Assembly: GCA_003988855.1 (NCBI GenBank)
Contig: QYAI01000071.1
Coordinates: 170,088 to 234,087 of the forward strand
Length of the DNA stretch: 64,000 nucleotides
From: Arachnopeziza araneosa
Taxonomy: Eukaryota > Ascomycota > Leotiomycetes > Helotiales > Arachnopezizaceae
Direction of reading: 5' to 3'
The notes under the pieces are model-generated. The model ran no database searches, was not told the DNA's origin, and saw nothing but the letters and a program-made list of their open reading frames with translations. Position numbers and translations under genes: made by a program. This document shows positions 22,664-34,208 of this stretch, piece after piece; position 1 is the first letter of the stretch, and every line of letters begins with the position of its first letter.

Positions 22664-22988
22664 TGTCACGGTTCGAGCCGATAGTATTGCTCATGTAAGC
22701 AATAAGACTTTTGAATGAGAGAATATATATATATAACTCAAAGGTTCACTGATCAAATAATAAGAGCTTGTATAGATTTAATTAATCGATCTTCTTGAAA
22801 GTCATAAAATAGAACTCTGGTCCTCCCTCTTCTTCCTGCTCCGAACGTCCTCTCCTATATACCCAGACTCTCTCTTTGATCCTCCACTAGCTCATTCCAT
22901 CACTCATTATATAACTGCTTTCGGCAGCTGGTCGATCACGTGGCAATTATTCGTTGAATATTGAACGAATAATCGGCCGCTTGCGACA
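22664..22988 (+). mobile_element. Solo LTR of an LTR retrotransposon (copy A), with target-site duplication
   Basis: A 325-base element starting TGTCACGGTTCGAGCCG and ending CCGCTTGCGACA is flanked on both sides by CCTAT (22659-22663 and 22989-22993), a perfect 5-base target-site duplication. It matches 62450-62889 along most of its length, including ATTGCTCATRTAAGCAAT, GGTTCACTGATCARATAATA, TTTGATCCTCCACTAGCTC and the terminal CTTGCGACA. No internal retroelement domain is present, so it is a solo LTR left by recombination between the two LTRs. Confidence 0.92.
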
Positions 22989-23215
22989 CCTATAGGGCCT
23001 TCAGGCCCTATATATATAGCGTACCTGTTCACTGTAGAGTTAAAGAATCAGTCCTTATAGCACACTTGATTTGTCACGTGCCATTATTAGTCAACCTAGC
23101 CTCGGCCATCACAACAGAAACCTTGATCATGATTACGACACGTGAAGCCTTCCCCTCATAGGAAGAAAATATCCTATTTCTAACCATCCTGGATGAATCT
23201 TCATCGCGATCATTC

Positions 23216-24741
23216 ATGGCTCATGATTCCTTGGCTCCCTACCAAGGTATCTGGCGAGATCATAGCCAGCCCCATTATCAGGGCCTAATTCCGACGTTGG
23301 GGAGTTACCAGGCTCTGTCACTCCTAGCTTTTTTGAGTGCATTGATAGCTTATACCCAGACAAGATGCTGGATCATTATTCGATATCTCCTCATCCGTAT
23401 CACCTGGCCTAATCGTCTGGATGATTCGGAAGATCCAGTGTCGCCAGTCCATTTATCGCAGGCCAAAGCAATCAAACTTTTGATTTTGAAAAAAGGGCAT
23501 CAAACTGGTAGCTCTATGACACCAATTCCGGCCTGGTTCGGCGCAGTTTCGTTATTCAACGTACTATTCTTCATCATTCTGGGGACAATCATTCCCTATC
23601 TCTTAGCTGGGGGCTCAGTACCCGCAAAAGTTCAGACGCAGAGTATTGATACCTGCGACGGATTCCAAGGCTTTAAAACTGGCGCAAAGCTATTACACGC
23701 AATGTAAATTGAATAATTCCGCCGATGTGACTACTTGTGGATATGTGACACGTATAGTCGATAGTCACCCTCAACTCAACTTTACCCTGAATGATCAATG
23801 TCCCTTTGAAGAAGGATGCTGCGCATTTTTCAGACCAAAGCGGTACTTGGAGAGCCTGCTGTCCTCTGGTGGGACCACAATACATTGGAATAAAGCATTA
23901 CAGATCACATATCTTGATATGCAGCCCTCGAACTACGATCTTAATGTCGACAGCAGGATTCGGCAAAGTCATAGAGTGACATGTGCCCCTATCACCGTGA
24001 GCCAATACAGGGTCCCATATGACACAAGTCTTACCACAAGAGGTAATTTGACCGTGTTTTGGATAGGATTTCCCAGCGGTACTTATGACAGAACTGAGAA
24101 GTTCACTACTATTGGCGAAACTATCGGATACTATTACCCTCCTCCAATGATCAAACCCGTAAAGCCCAAGTTGGAATCTGCGGCCTTGTACGAATTGACA
24201 ATCTACCCTGACAACCCTAAATGGTTGGATTATCAACCTGGTTGGATGTACGAGAACTACTATCCAGGACTGAAAAGTGATAACGGCAATATGTTTATTG
24301 TCCGGTTCAAAGATGGTCTTTTAAGCTTGTTTGGAAACCGAAGTACTCCCTTGTCAGGGAAGGCATGAAAGATCCTTTGATTGCCCTAAGGGGGGCAGAG
24401 ATAACAGTGCTTGGGTTTTTGAGCGATACCAATTATGCTTCGACGAGAACTGCGTAGGATGGTCGAACGCAACAGAAGCCGTGGACAATATATCTCAACT
24501 TCTTCACTCGCGGTACGATATCAAAGTTACTTCTGAAGTCCTCAAAACCCAAAGTTTGCTTATCGAAGCAACCAATCTGCAAAGTTTTATGGCTTATCAT
24601 GATGGCTCATCTACAATGATTCGTTCAATGTTGCGCCAATTTCTGGGATTGGATGCCATTTTCCGTGACATCTGCCTTGCCTCATTTGCTGCAATTCGGA
24701 GTCTGAAAAATAATAAAATCAACATCTCTATCAAACTTTAA
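23216..24741 (+). pseudogene. Hypothetical membrane protein gene, disrupted
   Basis: An N-terminal segment from 23216 has two hydrophobic helices (LSLLAFLSALIAYTQ and FNVLFFIILGTIIPYLLAGG). An extracellular-looking Cys-containing region follows (VTTCGYVTRI, FEEGCCAFFRPKRY), then a segment with FERYQLCFDENCVGW. The three parts lie in different frames. The breaks near 23640 (between VQTQSI and IPATDSKAL) and near 24360-24390 have no intron of correct phase. The layout of two TM helices, a long Cys-bearing loop and a C-terminal part resembles a large uncharacterised fungal membrane family whose function I do not know. A C-terminal membrane helix is not found before the end of coding signal. Probably a pseudogene. 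Confidence 0.5.
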
Positions 24742-25237
24742 CCAGGCTGCCTATATTGCAAATCGGTTATCTTCCGCTGCTGCTAGGTGCCGCTATGTCC
24801 ACCACCACCACCGCCGCTGCTACTGTCTTCATGATTCTCTCGATTAAGTTTAGCAGCGATCTAGATGAAGGTTCAGCGACTTTCTATAGCTAAAGCATGC
24901 TGGCAGCCGTAAAGTTACTAGAAATTAGCTTGCTCCTTCTTCTCCTGGTAATCTTTATGTCAGGTTAAAAACACGTGATTTAGGGTATATATAGGAGCCC
25001 GAGGGGCGACCCCTTTTAGCCCTGATTTTACCGTGACACTTTAAAAATACGTGCGAAGGCAGGAAATGGAACAACACGAGCTTCCTAATTTCACATGCGC
25101 TGGTAAATTCATTATTGGAGAAGTTACCTAGATAGGTATGCTTTTTGATTAGAAATAGCGCACTATGACACCCTTCAAAACACAAATTGTTGACCCAGAT
25201 TTGTCATACAGAGATTTCCTTCTTTACTCTACGCTCC
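24742..25237. other. Intergenic
   Basis: About 0.5 kb between the membrane-protein relic and the P450 gene, read from its 3' side. It contains a CACCACCACCACC run near 24800-24812 and one CACGTG near 24972. No gene seen. Confidence 0.4.
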
Positions 25238-27075
25238 TCAGTCAAGAATGACTTTACAACCTTGAGCATTAGACAAGGTAAGAGTGAGATGTTGACGTTC
25301 CGTCCCTAGTTCTTCCAAGACCTCTCCTGGGGCGAGCCTTATACTAGGGAACTCCTGAATGACTCGCACAATACCACAAGAAGCAAGCATGAGTCCAAAA
25401 TCTTCTGATTTTCCGCAGTCAGCATTCGCTCTAGCATAGAAATTAGGGCCAAACTTACTGCCTAGACAGACTCGTGGCCCACCGTTGAATGGAAGGTAGC
25501 CCCAACCGATGTTAGCAAGTTCCGGACCATCCCACCTCTCGGGTCGGAAAACCAGAGGGTCTGGAGAATACAAATCCTTGCGCCGGTGCATGTGGTAGAC
25601 TGAATATGCAACAGGCATTCCTTCTCGAATCAGGAGTGGTGAACGTCCGTCTGGACCACCACCAACGGGAAGAGCGGTTGTCTTCCTGCAGCAGCGACTG
25701 TTTATTGGAACCGGAGGATACAATCGAAGCGCTGCATCTACATATCAGCAAATGTGTGGTTGTGAACAAGAAATTTATTTCTTACTCTCTTTGAGGACAT
25801 TGTGCAGGTAAGGCATTTGCTGAATGTGGGTTCTGGTAATATCTTTTTCGCACCCGACAACAGTGTCTATCTCGCGACGGAGGGCTTCTAGAACATTTGG
25901 ATTACGCAAAAGAAGGTGACTAGATACGAAAGATTAAGCTTGTTTCAAGAAACGACTTTGATTACTAACAACGCATAAGACAGTGTCGCAGCTGTGGTGT
26001 CTCGTCCTGCGATCAGCACATTAAGCACTTGATCCCGAACGAGTTCCAAATCTTGGTTATCGCTATACAGCTCCGCGATCAACGAGGACTTCTCAAACTC
26101 CATTGGAATTTCTGCTTCTCGTTGTAAGGCGTTTGTCACGAACTGGTAAGCATATCTTTTAATTGTTTCACAAGCCTTGAAGAAGCCACTGGGACGATAG
26201 AGAAAATACAGGTCCCCAAGCCGAGCACGAGTACCGGTAACTAGTGAAGCTTTGTCAAAGGCCTTCGAAAATAAGTCTCCGACTTCATGCTTGAAACTCT
26301 CAATGGGCTGGCCAAATATCATAGCTATGGTTGTGTCCAGCGTCAGTCGATAGAACATTGGCTGGAGGTCTGTGACGCCGGAACAAGTATTCAGCCTTTT
26401 GATCAGGTTTTCTAGATGCTCGTGGAAGTCTTTCAGGTTTTGGTATTGCATTCGCACAAATTGCCGCCTAAGAACTTCCCGTGAGCGCTTCCAGGCGGCA
26501 CCGTCTTGGGTGAAGATTCCGTCACCGATCATCGCCTTCATGGCCATACTGCGAGGCCCAAAATGGAAGTCTAGGGTAGTTTCAAATTAGACTAACGCTT
26601 TGACGTTTGTGAGCTGAATTGTTTTACCTTGAAAATGCGTAGAGAGTATTGCCTCTATGTTTTCGGGATCTTGCGTCACATAACCAATGCCTCCGAGAAG
26701 GTTGACTTCAGCGGTTGGGCTCAATTGATCAAAGTGTTGAGTGAAGAAGGCAAGAAGCTTCTTCTCGCGTCCTGCCTTGAAGCCACTCTTAACTATGTCT
26801 AGTGCGAGTGGCCATCGATAGAGGAGCTTAGCTGCCGCGGGTTTGCACCCACTCCGCTTCCCGAACTCGACGTCGTGCTTTCGTGATTAATTAACGATAA
26901 AAGCCCACACGCCATCCAGCAGAGGAGTACATACGTGGTATTTAATGGCCTTCCGGGTGCATATGTATATGTATATCGAGGTTAATAAGAGAAAGGCTGT
27001 AAATGTTGATGGTCGGACAGAAGTGAAAGGTAAGAGGAAACCATCTTGGTCTGGAAAAGAAGCACTGGCAAGCAT
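25238..27075 (-). CDS. Cytochrome P450, CYP52/CYP63-like
   Basis: Six exons, 27075-26935, 26877-26628, 26570-25970, 25919-25786, 25731-25459 and 25404-25238, give 521 residues with consistent phase. An N-terminal membrane anchor is followed by the I-helix motif AGRDTTA (residues 318-324), the K-helix ETLR (375-378, in KETLRLYPPVP), and the heme loop FNGGPRVCLG (457-466) with Cys464 as thiolate ligand. The segments CRKTTALPVGGGPDGRSP and YSVYHMHRRKDLY are typical of the CYP52 and CYP63 groups, which hydroxylate alkanes and fatty acids at the terminal carbon in the ER. The gene looks complete and functional. The exact substrate is unknown. Confidence 0.9.
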
Positions 27076-27653
27076 GATTCAGCGCAATTTAAGCTTTCAC
27101 GGTTAGTTTCACTTATAATTTCAATGCTGAGCTTAGTTTTCATTCACGAAAAGCTGGGCGAAGACGCATTTCAATGAAAATGAGGAATTCGTGTGGAAAC
27201 CACACGAAATTGACAAACATCCCTTGCAGTTCGCGTCGGTTGTTACCCGCGTCAATTTACAAATCAGGGTTGTGGAATAGGTGCATGGTTTGGGTATGAA
27301 ACGGTCGAGGATCAGTGCTGAAAGGATTCTGGCTCCCTCCAACCGATGACTCCCTTTGCCCAGGTTGGGGGTTTGGCCGTTTGGTGGGGAGGGCGAGTAA
27401 TGGTTGGTTCGTCCTTGGCGGGAGGCGAAAGAAAGTTCGTTCCCAGCCCCTCGATCTCAGCCACATGTTGCAGGCACTGTCACAACCGATTTCTTCTTTG
27501 ATTTAATGGCAACGTGCATATTATGACCACAGCCTTTGAGGTCAAGACGGCGGTGTAGTGATCTCATGATTTCTCCTCTGCTTCCATCACACTCATGTCA
27601 TCTCTAAATTCTAAAATAATTGTCACATCTAATTGCAGTGACACTTCAGCCAC
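27076..27653. other. Intergenic between divergent genes (P450 and NLR)
   Basis: A 578-base gap between divergent start codons that carries both promoters. An open minus-strand frame through about 27257-27466 is not protein-like. No specific site is recognised. Confidence 0.4.
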
Positions 27654-30600
27654 ATGACTGATCCATTCTCTATCCTTGCAGGCACAGCCGGATTAGCTGA
27701 TGTTTGTCTACGGCTCGCAAAATTCCTAAAACACGCCAATGACGGATTCCGAACTATGGATCAGGAATTAGAGGACCTCGCCGAGGAGATCGCATCATTG
27801 CGGTCTGTTAACGATCTAGTAGAGCGTAGCTACAGGGAGGAACCCGCGGCTGGGATAAAGTCTGACCACCAGCAGATCCTAGGTACAAATTGGCGTGCGA
27901 TACAAAACACATTAACTAGCTGTCAGCGCATAGTTGGGCGGATCGAGGCTATACTGATAGAGGTTGGAGATGCCGGAAATGGAAAACACATCAAATTTGA
28001 CCAGCTACGCAAGTGGCTGAAGCAGCAATCCAGGGAGGAGGCTTTAAGCAAACTACGTGAAAAGCTGCAAGCGCATCAGATCGCATTACAAGTCAGCCTT
28101 TCAGCGGTCAGCATGTGAATGTTCCCCATTTATTCGCTAGGAATCAGTAGCTGACAGATATAAGTATTCATTCTCGCGCATCGCACAAGTCATATTCAGA
28201 TTTATCCGCGTCCGTACAAAATCTAGGCGCCGATCTAGAATCGAAGATAGATTCCTTAAGAAGGATCATGAACCTGTCTGCTGAAAGAACGGTAAGTGGA
28301 GAGACGCTTCTTATCATATGCAGTGCAAAGACTGATTTCGAAGCTTGAATCATCCATTAAATCCGCACAGAAAGCAGTCGCTTTCGCCTATCTAAACAGG
28401 CATTTCTTTACACCACAAGCTGTAAGGAGTGTCTTTACTGGGCGCGAGAACGAGCTTAAACGGTTAAAAAAATGTCTTGCTACACCATCCAACGCAGGTA
28501 CTCTTCAAGCACAGAAAAGGTTCGTGATCTTCGGTCTCGCTGGATCCGGGAAAACACAATTCTGTTGTAAGTTTGCATCAGAGAACAAGCAAAGGTACCC
28601 GAATGAAAACATTCTCTTACTTGCAGCTAAATTAAATAGCTTTTGGGGTGTATTTTGGGTTAATGCAAGCTCCAAAGAGCACGCAGAACAATCTTTCTCC
28701 ACCCTCTCAACGGTTGGAAAGGTTGCATCAAACCCAGCTGCTGTCAAAAGTTGGTTTTCAAGTCTTGGACCTGAGCAGCCATGGTTGCTTATTATCGACA
28801 ATGCGGACGACAAGACGTTCCCGGTACAAGAATATTTTCCGGACAGTAATTCTGGCACAATTCTCATAACGACCAGAAATCCGCTGCTCAAAACACATGG
28901 TACCGTCAAACCTCGTTATTTTGAGTTTCATGGACTAGATAAGACAAAGTCGGTTGAGTTGCTTCTGAACGCTTCGGATGAGCCGGTACCGTGGACACCA
29001 TCCTCCGTCAATTCCGCAAGCACTATTGCTAAAGCCATGGGTTATTTACCTCTTGCTCTCATACATGCTGGAGCAACAATTCTGGCAGGTCTTTGCACGC
29101 TTGAAAATTACCTTGACGTCCTCGAGAAATCCTGGGATCGCATCCGCCAAATGAAGAAACCAAATGCTACTAGTCTAATTTCAGACACAAATGCCGCTAT
29201 TTATAGCAGCTATGAGCTCATATTCAATGGTATTTCGACGAGGAAGACCCCAGCTTCTGAAGATGCTTTAGATCTTTTGAAAATATTTTCTTTCCTCGAT
29301 CGTCAACAGATCAAGCTAGACATATTCTTCCGTGCAGCATCAAATCCAGGAATTGAATTGACCAACAAAATGCGCAAAGAACGAGAAATCAAGGCACACA
29401 ACAAATATACACCGGCGCAGACTTTAAGAAGTCTAATTGTTCGCCTTGTCAATCTTCTATCTCAGCTGGGCCACCGGCCTATCTTGCCAAGGCTCCTTTC
29501 TGAGTCGCATGGGCCCGGAGATGGCTACGAACTGAGACTAAAAGAGGGAATTAACGAGCTCTCTCAGATGTCACTGATCTCGACAAGTTCTGATCTAGGC
29601 AATTGCTATTCAATGCATGCGGCTGTTCATCTGTGGGCGAGACAACGGCCAGAGATGACACTTGTCGAGCAAGCAGTGTGGTGTCAAATGACGGCAACCA
29701 TACTCTCTCGGGCTATCTTACTCCCACCCTTGGACGACACAGAGGAAGAAGAAGCATTCCGTAGAGATCTGCTTCCGCACGTCCGTCATGTCCAAGATGT
29801 TGAGCAAAAAATCCAAGCGATTTTTATCAAGAATAGAGAATCTAGGACAAGATATTTGCCAATATTGCACTCACCGGTAACACCAGACCGACTAGAACAA
29901 CTTGTGAGGTTCAGTTTGGTATATGCACAAGGACAGAGGCACCAACTTCAAGAAGCAGAGAGGTTGCAGTCATATGTCTCAAAATACGTCATCCAGTATT
30001 TGGGCATGGAACACACTAAGACAATAAACATGATGCGGCTGTTATCACGAACATACTGGCAACTTTGACAGATGGATGAAGCTGTTGAGCTTCAGAAGCG
30101 GGCTCTGGACGCAAGCATCAAGGTTCTTGGCCGAGAAGATCCAGAAACTCTGCAGATCATGGATTCGTACGGCTCGAGTTTGTGGCTGCAAGGCCATATC
30201 CAAGAAGCACGCAAGATACACACCACTGCTGTCAGAGGCCTTAAAAAGGCACTGGGTAGCGACGACATTCAAACCTTAAAAGCTATGGGGGGTCTAGGTC
30301 GCGCAGTTGGTAAGGACTTCGAATTCACTGAGGCGCTTAGCATACTATCCGAGGCCTTTGCCGGTCTAAAGAACAAGCTCGGTCCATCACATTCGGCTAC
30401 ACTTGAGGCTATGGACAATCTAGCTATGGCCCACTTTGACCGAGCCGTGTATCGAAGGGGCCAATTAGGAGACCTTGATCATGCCCTTGAATTGGAGTCA
30501 ACAGTCTTCACAATACGTTTGGAAAAGCTTGGCAGAGAGCATTATCATACTCTTTGGGCTGGCCTTAACTTGGCACGTATCAATGCCGTGTGCGGTAAAA

Positions 30601-30983
30601 CTGACGAAGCATTGTCCATATTCCTGCCTGGACATGCAGTCGTGGAAAGAGACCTGGGTAAAGATCATTTCATTTATCTATTCGGGGAGTTGCATCACGG
30701 CCGCATTCTGATGTGTGCAAAGAGGTATGAAGAGGCAGAACGAATTCTGTCGAACGTGGTTGATTCTCACCAGAAGAGCCGTAGGCGCCATCCTGATCGC
30801 TTACTCGCAATATTCTCCTTGATAAAATGTCGCAATGTTTTAGGCAGAGATGATCAAACGGCCACACTTCTTGAAGAGTTACTCGAAGGTACGAAAGCAC
30901 AGTTTGGAGCAGACCATGCGGCGGTCAGATATCTCCTAGATAGTCAACTTCTATCGAAAGACAGTAGTGAAATTTTGATGTAA
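27654..30983 (+). pseudogene. NLR: fungal STAND N-domain, NB-ARC, TPR repeats; broken by one TGA
   Basis: Exons 27654-28114, 28165-28291 and 28344-30983 encode 1075 codons with one internal stop. The N-terminus (MTDPFSILAGTAGLADVCLR) is the helical domain common on fungal STAND proteins. The NB-ARC part has P-loop GLAGSGKT (residues 260-267), Walker B LLIIDNADD, sensor TILITTRNP and GYLPLAL. The C-terminal half is TPR-like (MDEAVELQKRALDASIKVLG and later units). TGA at 30066-30068 lies exactly in frame between TYWQL and QMDEAV, where TPR sequences normally have Gly; GGA to TGA is one substitution. Downstream coding is fully open for 304 codons. Such proteins sense non-self and trigger cell death. 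A truncated NB-ARC product, readthrough, or a sequence error are all possible. Confidence 0.82.
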
Positions 30984-31997
30984 TCCACACAATATAATTA
31001 ATATCATCCCTATTTCTCATTGGTTCAATCGCAACAGGGTGAACATGATATTTCTGCTCCCATGCTTGAGCCACTGAGAAATGGCGGGTATGATTAGAAT
31101 GGTGACAAATTTCATCACTTCCCGCTGGCATAAATGACTTGCGTGAATTTTAACTCGCTATTTTATTTAAGTTCAGTACTTGATACTCGCGTACGCAAAG
31201 TATATCTAAATATTTAATATAAACTTCTTTTTCCAAGTTAATCAAGTACTATTAATAATAAAAAATGTAGCGATAACTTTACTTTTAATTCGTTATTATT
31301 ATCAACTTGATATTTCTCAAAAAGCTAGTTGTACTGCATTGTACTTTTAGTGTACTGTAAAATGCAGTAGCAGTATTGGAGAGAGAAAAAAAAGTTCGAT
31401 GATATAATTTTAGTGTGAGAGACATATCGTTCCGAAGCTATACTACTTGCAGCTTAGTGAGGCTAATTTACGCGGGCGGGAAGTCATGAAAGTTTTGATG
31501 CCATTCTAATCGCACCCGGAATGCCAGGCTGGAATCGGGAGGTATCACGAACCTGAAAACAAACACGAGGGTTGGGGAAACGAAGGTTGCAAAACGGAGC
31601 ACAATGCCAACGCAAGACAAGACAAAGGAGTGCGCGAGAAGAAAACGGTCAACCCGACAACGATATCAGAGGGAAAAGACGACGTGACAGCCATCGGGGT
31701 GTGAGCCGTTGACGTGGATCATAGAAGGAGGGTGACAATCAGAGATCCTCATCTTCCCACACATGAACACATAGAATAGAAACCCGGTATAGTGGATAGC
31801 TGAATTGGAAACTAGTCACCGACTTTTTCATTTTGAAGATAAAAACCCCTCACATCTCCACCAAGTCCACCTCTTGAAACATTTCCCACGCGCAGAAGTG
31901 AACCCGCCCCGCTGCAAAAGAATGTTACTATCTACAAAATTTTTTCTTTTCCTTTTCCTTTTCGCCTCTCTACAGATGGTTCGCACAGAGCATCACG
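30984..31997. other. 1-kb intergenic stretch, AT-rich core
   Basis: Between about 31140 and 31480 the sequence is strongly AT-rich with TAATA-type runs. It then changes to ordinary composition toward the 3' end of the repeat-protein gene. No gene or repeat family is recognised. Confidence 0.4.
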
Positions 31998-34187
31998 CTA
32001 CTTGAGGCCTTTCTTGAAGATGGTCGTGCTCGAGGTCGTTGAGGCGCTCGTGGGAGAGCTCGTCTTCATCGTCGTCAGCATGGTGCGCGTGAGCGAGTCG
32101 GCTACGTTTTGTCGCTTGGCCAAGGGGGGGGTGCCGAGTGTTACTTCAGGGAGGGTCACGGTGCTGCGGAAGACGTTGGATTCGGTGACGGTCTCGGTGA
32201 TGGTGATGGTGACGACGGGCGTGGGCCACCACCGCCAGGTATACGTTGGAGTGGGAGTGATGGGCGTAGGTGTAATGAGATTGGTGCGAGAGGGGTCGCC
32301 AATGGAGAATTGTCGGGCTGCGAGGGTGAGGACTGGGAGCGTGTCTGTGGTGGGTTCTTGGGTCCAGGTCCATGGTAGAGTCTCGGGAGGGGATGGCCAC
32401 CAAGGTATCGTGACTGTAGTTGTTACAGTGACGGTGGGTTTCGGCCACCAAGGCCAACTTGGGCTGGATGGGGTTATGATCTCGGTACGCGTTGGGGAGC
32501 CGAGAATTTGTGGGTTTCGCTTGTCGACTGGGACAGTCAGGATATCACCGATTGAGGTGGATCGGCCTGGAGCGGTGGTTGGCTTTGGGAATGGCCAGTA
32601 CCATGACCAGCCGGGGAAGCCAGAGAGGTTGGCTGACCAGGTGGAAGTGCTAGGAAATGCAGTTAACACAGGTACTGTTGTTTCATCTCTACGACCGAGC
32701 GTGATCACTGGAAGGGTTACGGTCGCGCGAATGACGGAATCACTGGGAGTTGTCGACGTTTTGTGATGGTGATGAGATGAAGAGCTGGGAGTTACTGTCT
32801 CGGTAACCGTGATTGTTGTGGCCCATTCTCCCTCTCGACGGCCAAGCGTGAGCCCCGGAAGAGTTACAGTCTCGCGAATAACCGAGTCGCTCCATGTTGT
32901 AGACGTTGTGTGGTGATGATGCGATGAAGAAGTAGAAGTAACCGTCTCCGTAACCGTGATTGTCGTCTCCCATTCTGAGTCTCGACGGCCAAGTGTAATC
33001 CCCGGGAGAGTTACGGTAGCCCAAATGACGGAATCACTCCATGTTGAAGATGTTGTGTGATGGTGATGTGATGGAGAGGTAGAGGCAGGAAAAACTGTCT
33101 CGGTGACTGTGATTGTCGTTTCCCATTCATCGTCTCGACGACCGAATGTGATTCCTGGGAGGGTCACAGTAGCACGAATGACAGAATCACTCCATGTTGA
33201 AGATGTTGTGTGATGATGATGATATGATGAAGAAGTGGAGCTAACCGTCTCCGTCACTGTGATTGTCGTTTCCCATTCCCCTTCTCGGCGATCGATAGTT
33301 GGGGCAGTTAATACAGGTAGCGTACGAGTGGAGCCAGACCCGATCGATGTAACTCGCGTAGTTGGCGTCCAAGTTGGGCTGCTCCAGGGCCATTCTGTTT
33401 CAGTGTCCGTCACTGTAACGGTGACCGTTGTTGGGTTCCAATATGAGTTGGTTACTGTCCATTCTGAGCTTGAAGAAGATGTCCACTTTGTTTCAGTTAC
33501 TGTAACAATGACCGTGGTCGGGGTCCAAGAGCTGGCACGAGAGGTGCTGGCCGAAGAGCTGCTAGTCCAGACTGAGCTCGAAGAGGGCCATGCCGTGTCG
33601 GTTTCTGTCACAGTAACGGTCGTAGGAGGATAGATCCAACTTGTAGTCGATGGAGTGGGAGTCTCAAGGTTGGTTCGAGTCGGGTCCCCAAGACTCTGTC
33701 GCTTCCACCAACCAATGTATGAACTGGACGAGGTCGAAGTTGAGTGGTGATGATGCGGTGGGGCGGGTTCGGTTGGAATAATGATATTTGTTCGAGACAC
33801 GCTTCCAAGTTCTTGAGGTTCTGGCTCCCTCTTCCACCAACCCCACGAATCTGTCGAGGTGGATGTATGGTGATGGTGATGCGTGGACGACGTCGTGGGG
33901 AGAATAATGTTCGTTCTCGACACACTTCCGAGTGATTGCGGCTCTCTCGCTAAGAGCGATCGGGGCATTTTTTCTGCATCACGGCGATCTATCACGACTG
34001 TTCTCGGAGAACAATCTTGAAGTCCTGCAGGACACGGAACCACGAATGTGAGCGCAGGACCAACACCAAACTCACCCGAGGTCGGCTCTGGAATGAGGAC
34101 TCCGGATGGAATTCCAAGTGTCTGTGGCAATGCGGCTCCTTGGCAGAGCGCCACCAGAGCCGGAAGAAGAATATTCGAAGATCTCAT
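31998..34187 (-). CDS. Secreted Thr/Ser-rich repeat protein with Kex2-type sites and His clusters
   Basis: Single exon of 729 residues from the ATG at 34187; an in-frame ATG at 34208 would precede the signal peptide MRSSNILLPALVALCQGAAL. The mature part is built from repeats. One class reads (L/I)G(S/D)xxRTNxxxPT and occurs about six times, nearly always shortly after a KR, RR or AR site (KREPEPQELGSVSRTN, KRQSLGDPTRTN, KRNPQILGSPTRTE). The other class is four longer units with WETTITVTETV, a HHHH cluster, SDSVIRATVTLP and a closing GRR. Six His clusters occur in all. The layout is that of Kex2-processed repeat proteins, which yield secreted peptides, or of a wall protein with heavy O-glycosylation. 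No transmembrane or GPI signal is obvious. The function is unknown. Confidence 0.75.
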   Translation of the reverse strand: MRSSNILLPALVALCQGAALPQTLGIPSGVLIPEPTSGEFGVGPALTFVVPCPAGLQDCSPRTVVIDRRDAEKMPRSLLAREPQSLGSVSRTNIILPTTSSTHHHHHTSTSTDSWGWWKREPEPQELGSVSRTNIIIPTEPAPPHHHHSTSTSSSSYIGWWKRQSLGDPTRTNLETPTPSTTSWIYPPTTVTVTETDTAWPSSSSVWTSSSSASTSRASSWTPTTVIVTVTETKWTSSSSSEWTVTNSYWNPTTVTVTVTDTETEWPWSSPTWTPTTRVTSIGSGSTRTLPVLTAPTIDRREGEWETTITVTETVSSTSSSYHHHHTTSSTWSDSVIRATVTLPGITFGRRDDEWETTITVTETVFPASTSPSHHHHTTSSTWSDSVIWATVTLPGITLGRRDSEWETTITVTETVTSTSSSHHHHTTSTTWSDSVIRETVTLPGLTLGRREGEWATTITVTETVTPSSSSHHHHKTSTTPSDSVIRATVTLPVITLGRRDETTVPVLTAFPSTSTWSANLSGFPGWSWYWPFPKPTTAPGRSTSIGDILTVPVDKRNPQILGSPTRTEIITPSSPSWPWWPKPTVTVTTTVTIPWWPSPPETLPWTWTQEPTTDTLPVLTLAARQFSIGDPSRTNLITPTPITPTPTYTWRWWPTPVVTITITETVTESNVFRSTVTLPEVTLGTPPLAKRQNVADSLTRTMLTTMKTSSPTSASTTSSTTIFKKGLK

Positions 34188-34208
34188 CGTGGAAACTATC
34201 GGGATCAA

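Noticed and set aside
32002..33633. Plus-strand frames of 254 and 132 codons across the Thr/His-rich gene
   Set aside because: They are mirror readings of a repetitive, strongly biased coding strand. The minus strand has a signal peptide, dibasic sites and a 729-codon frame.
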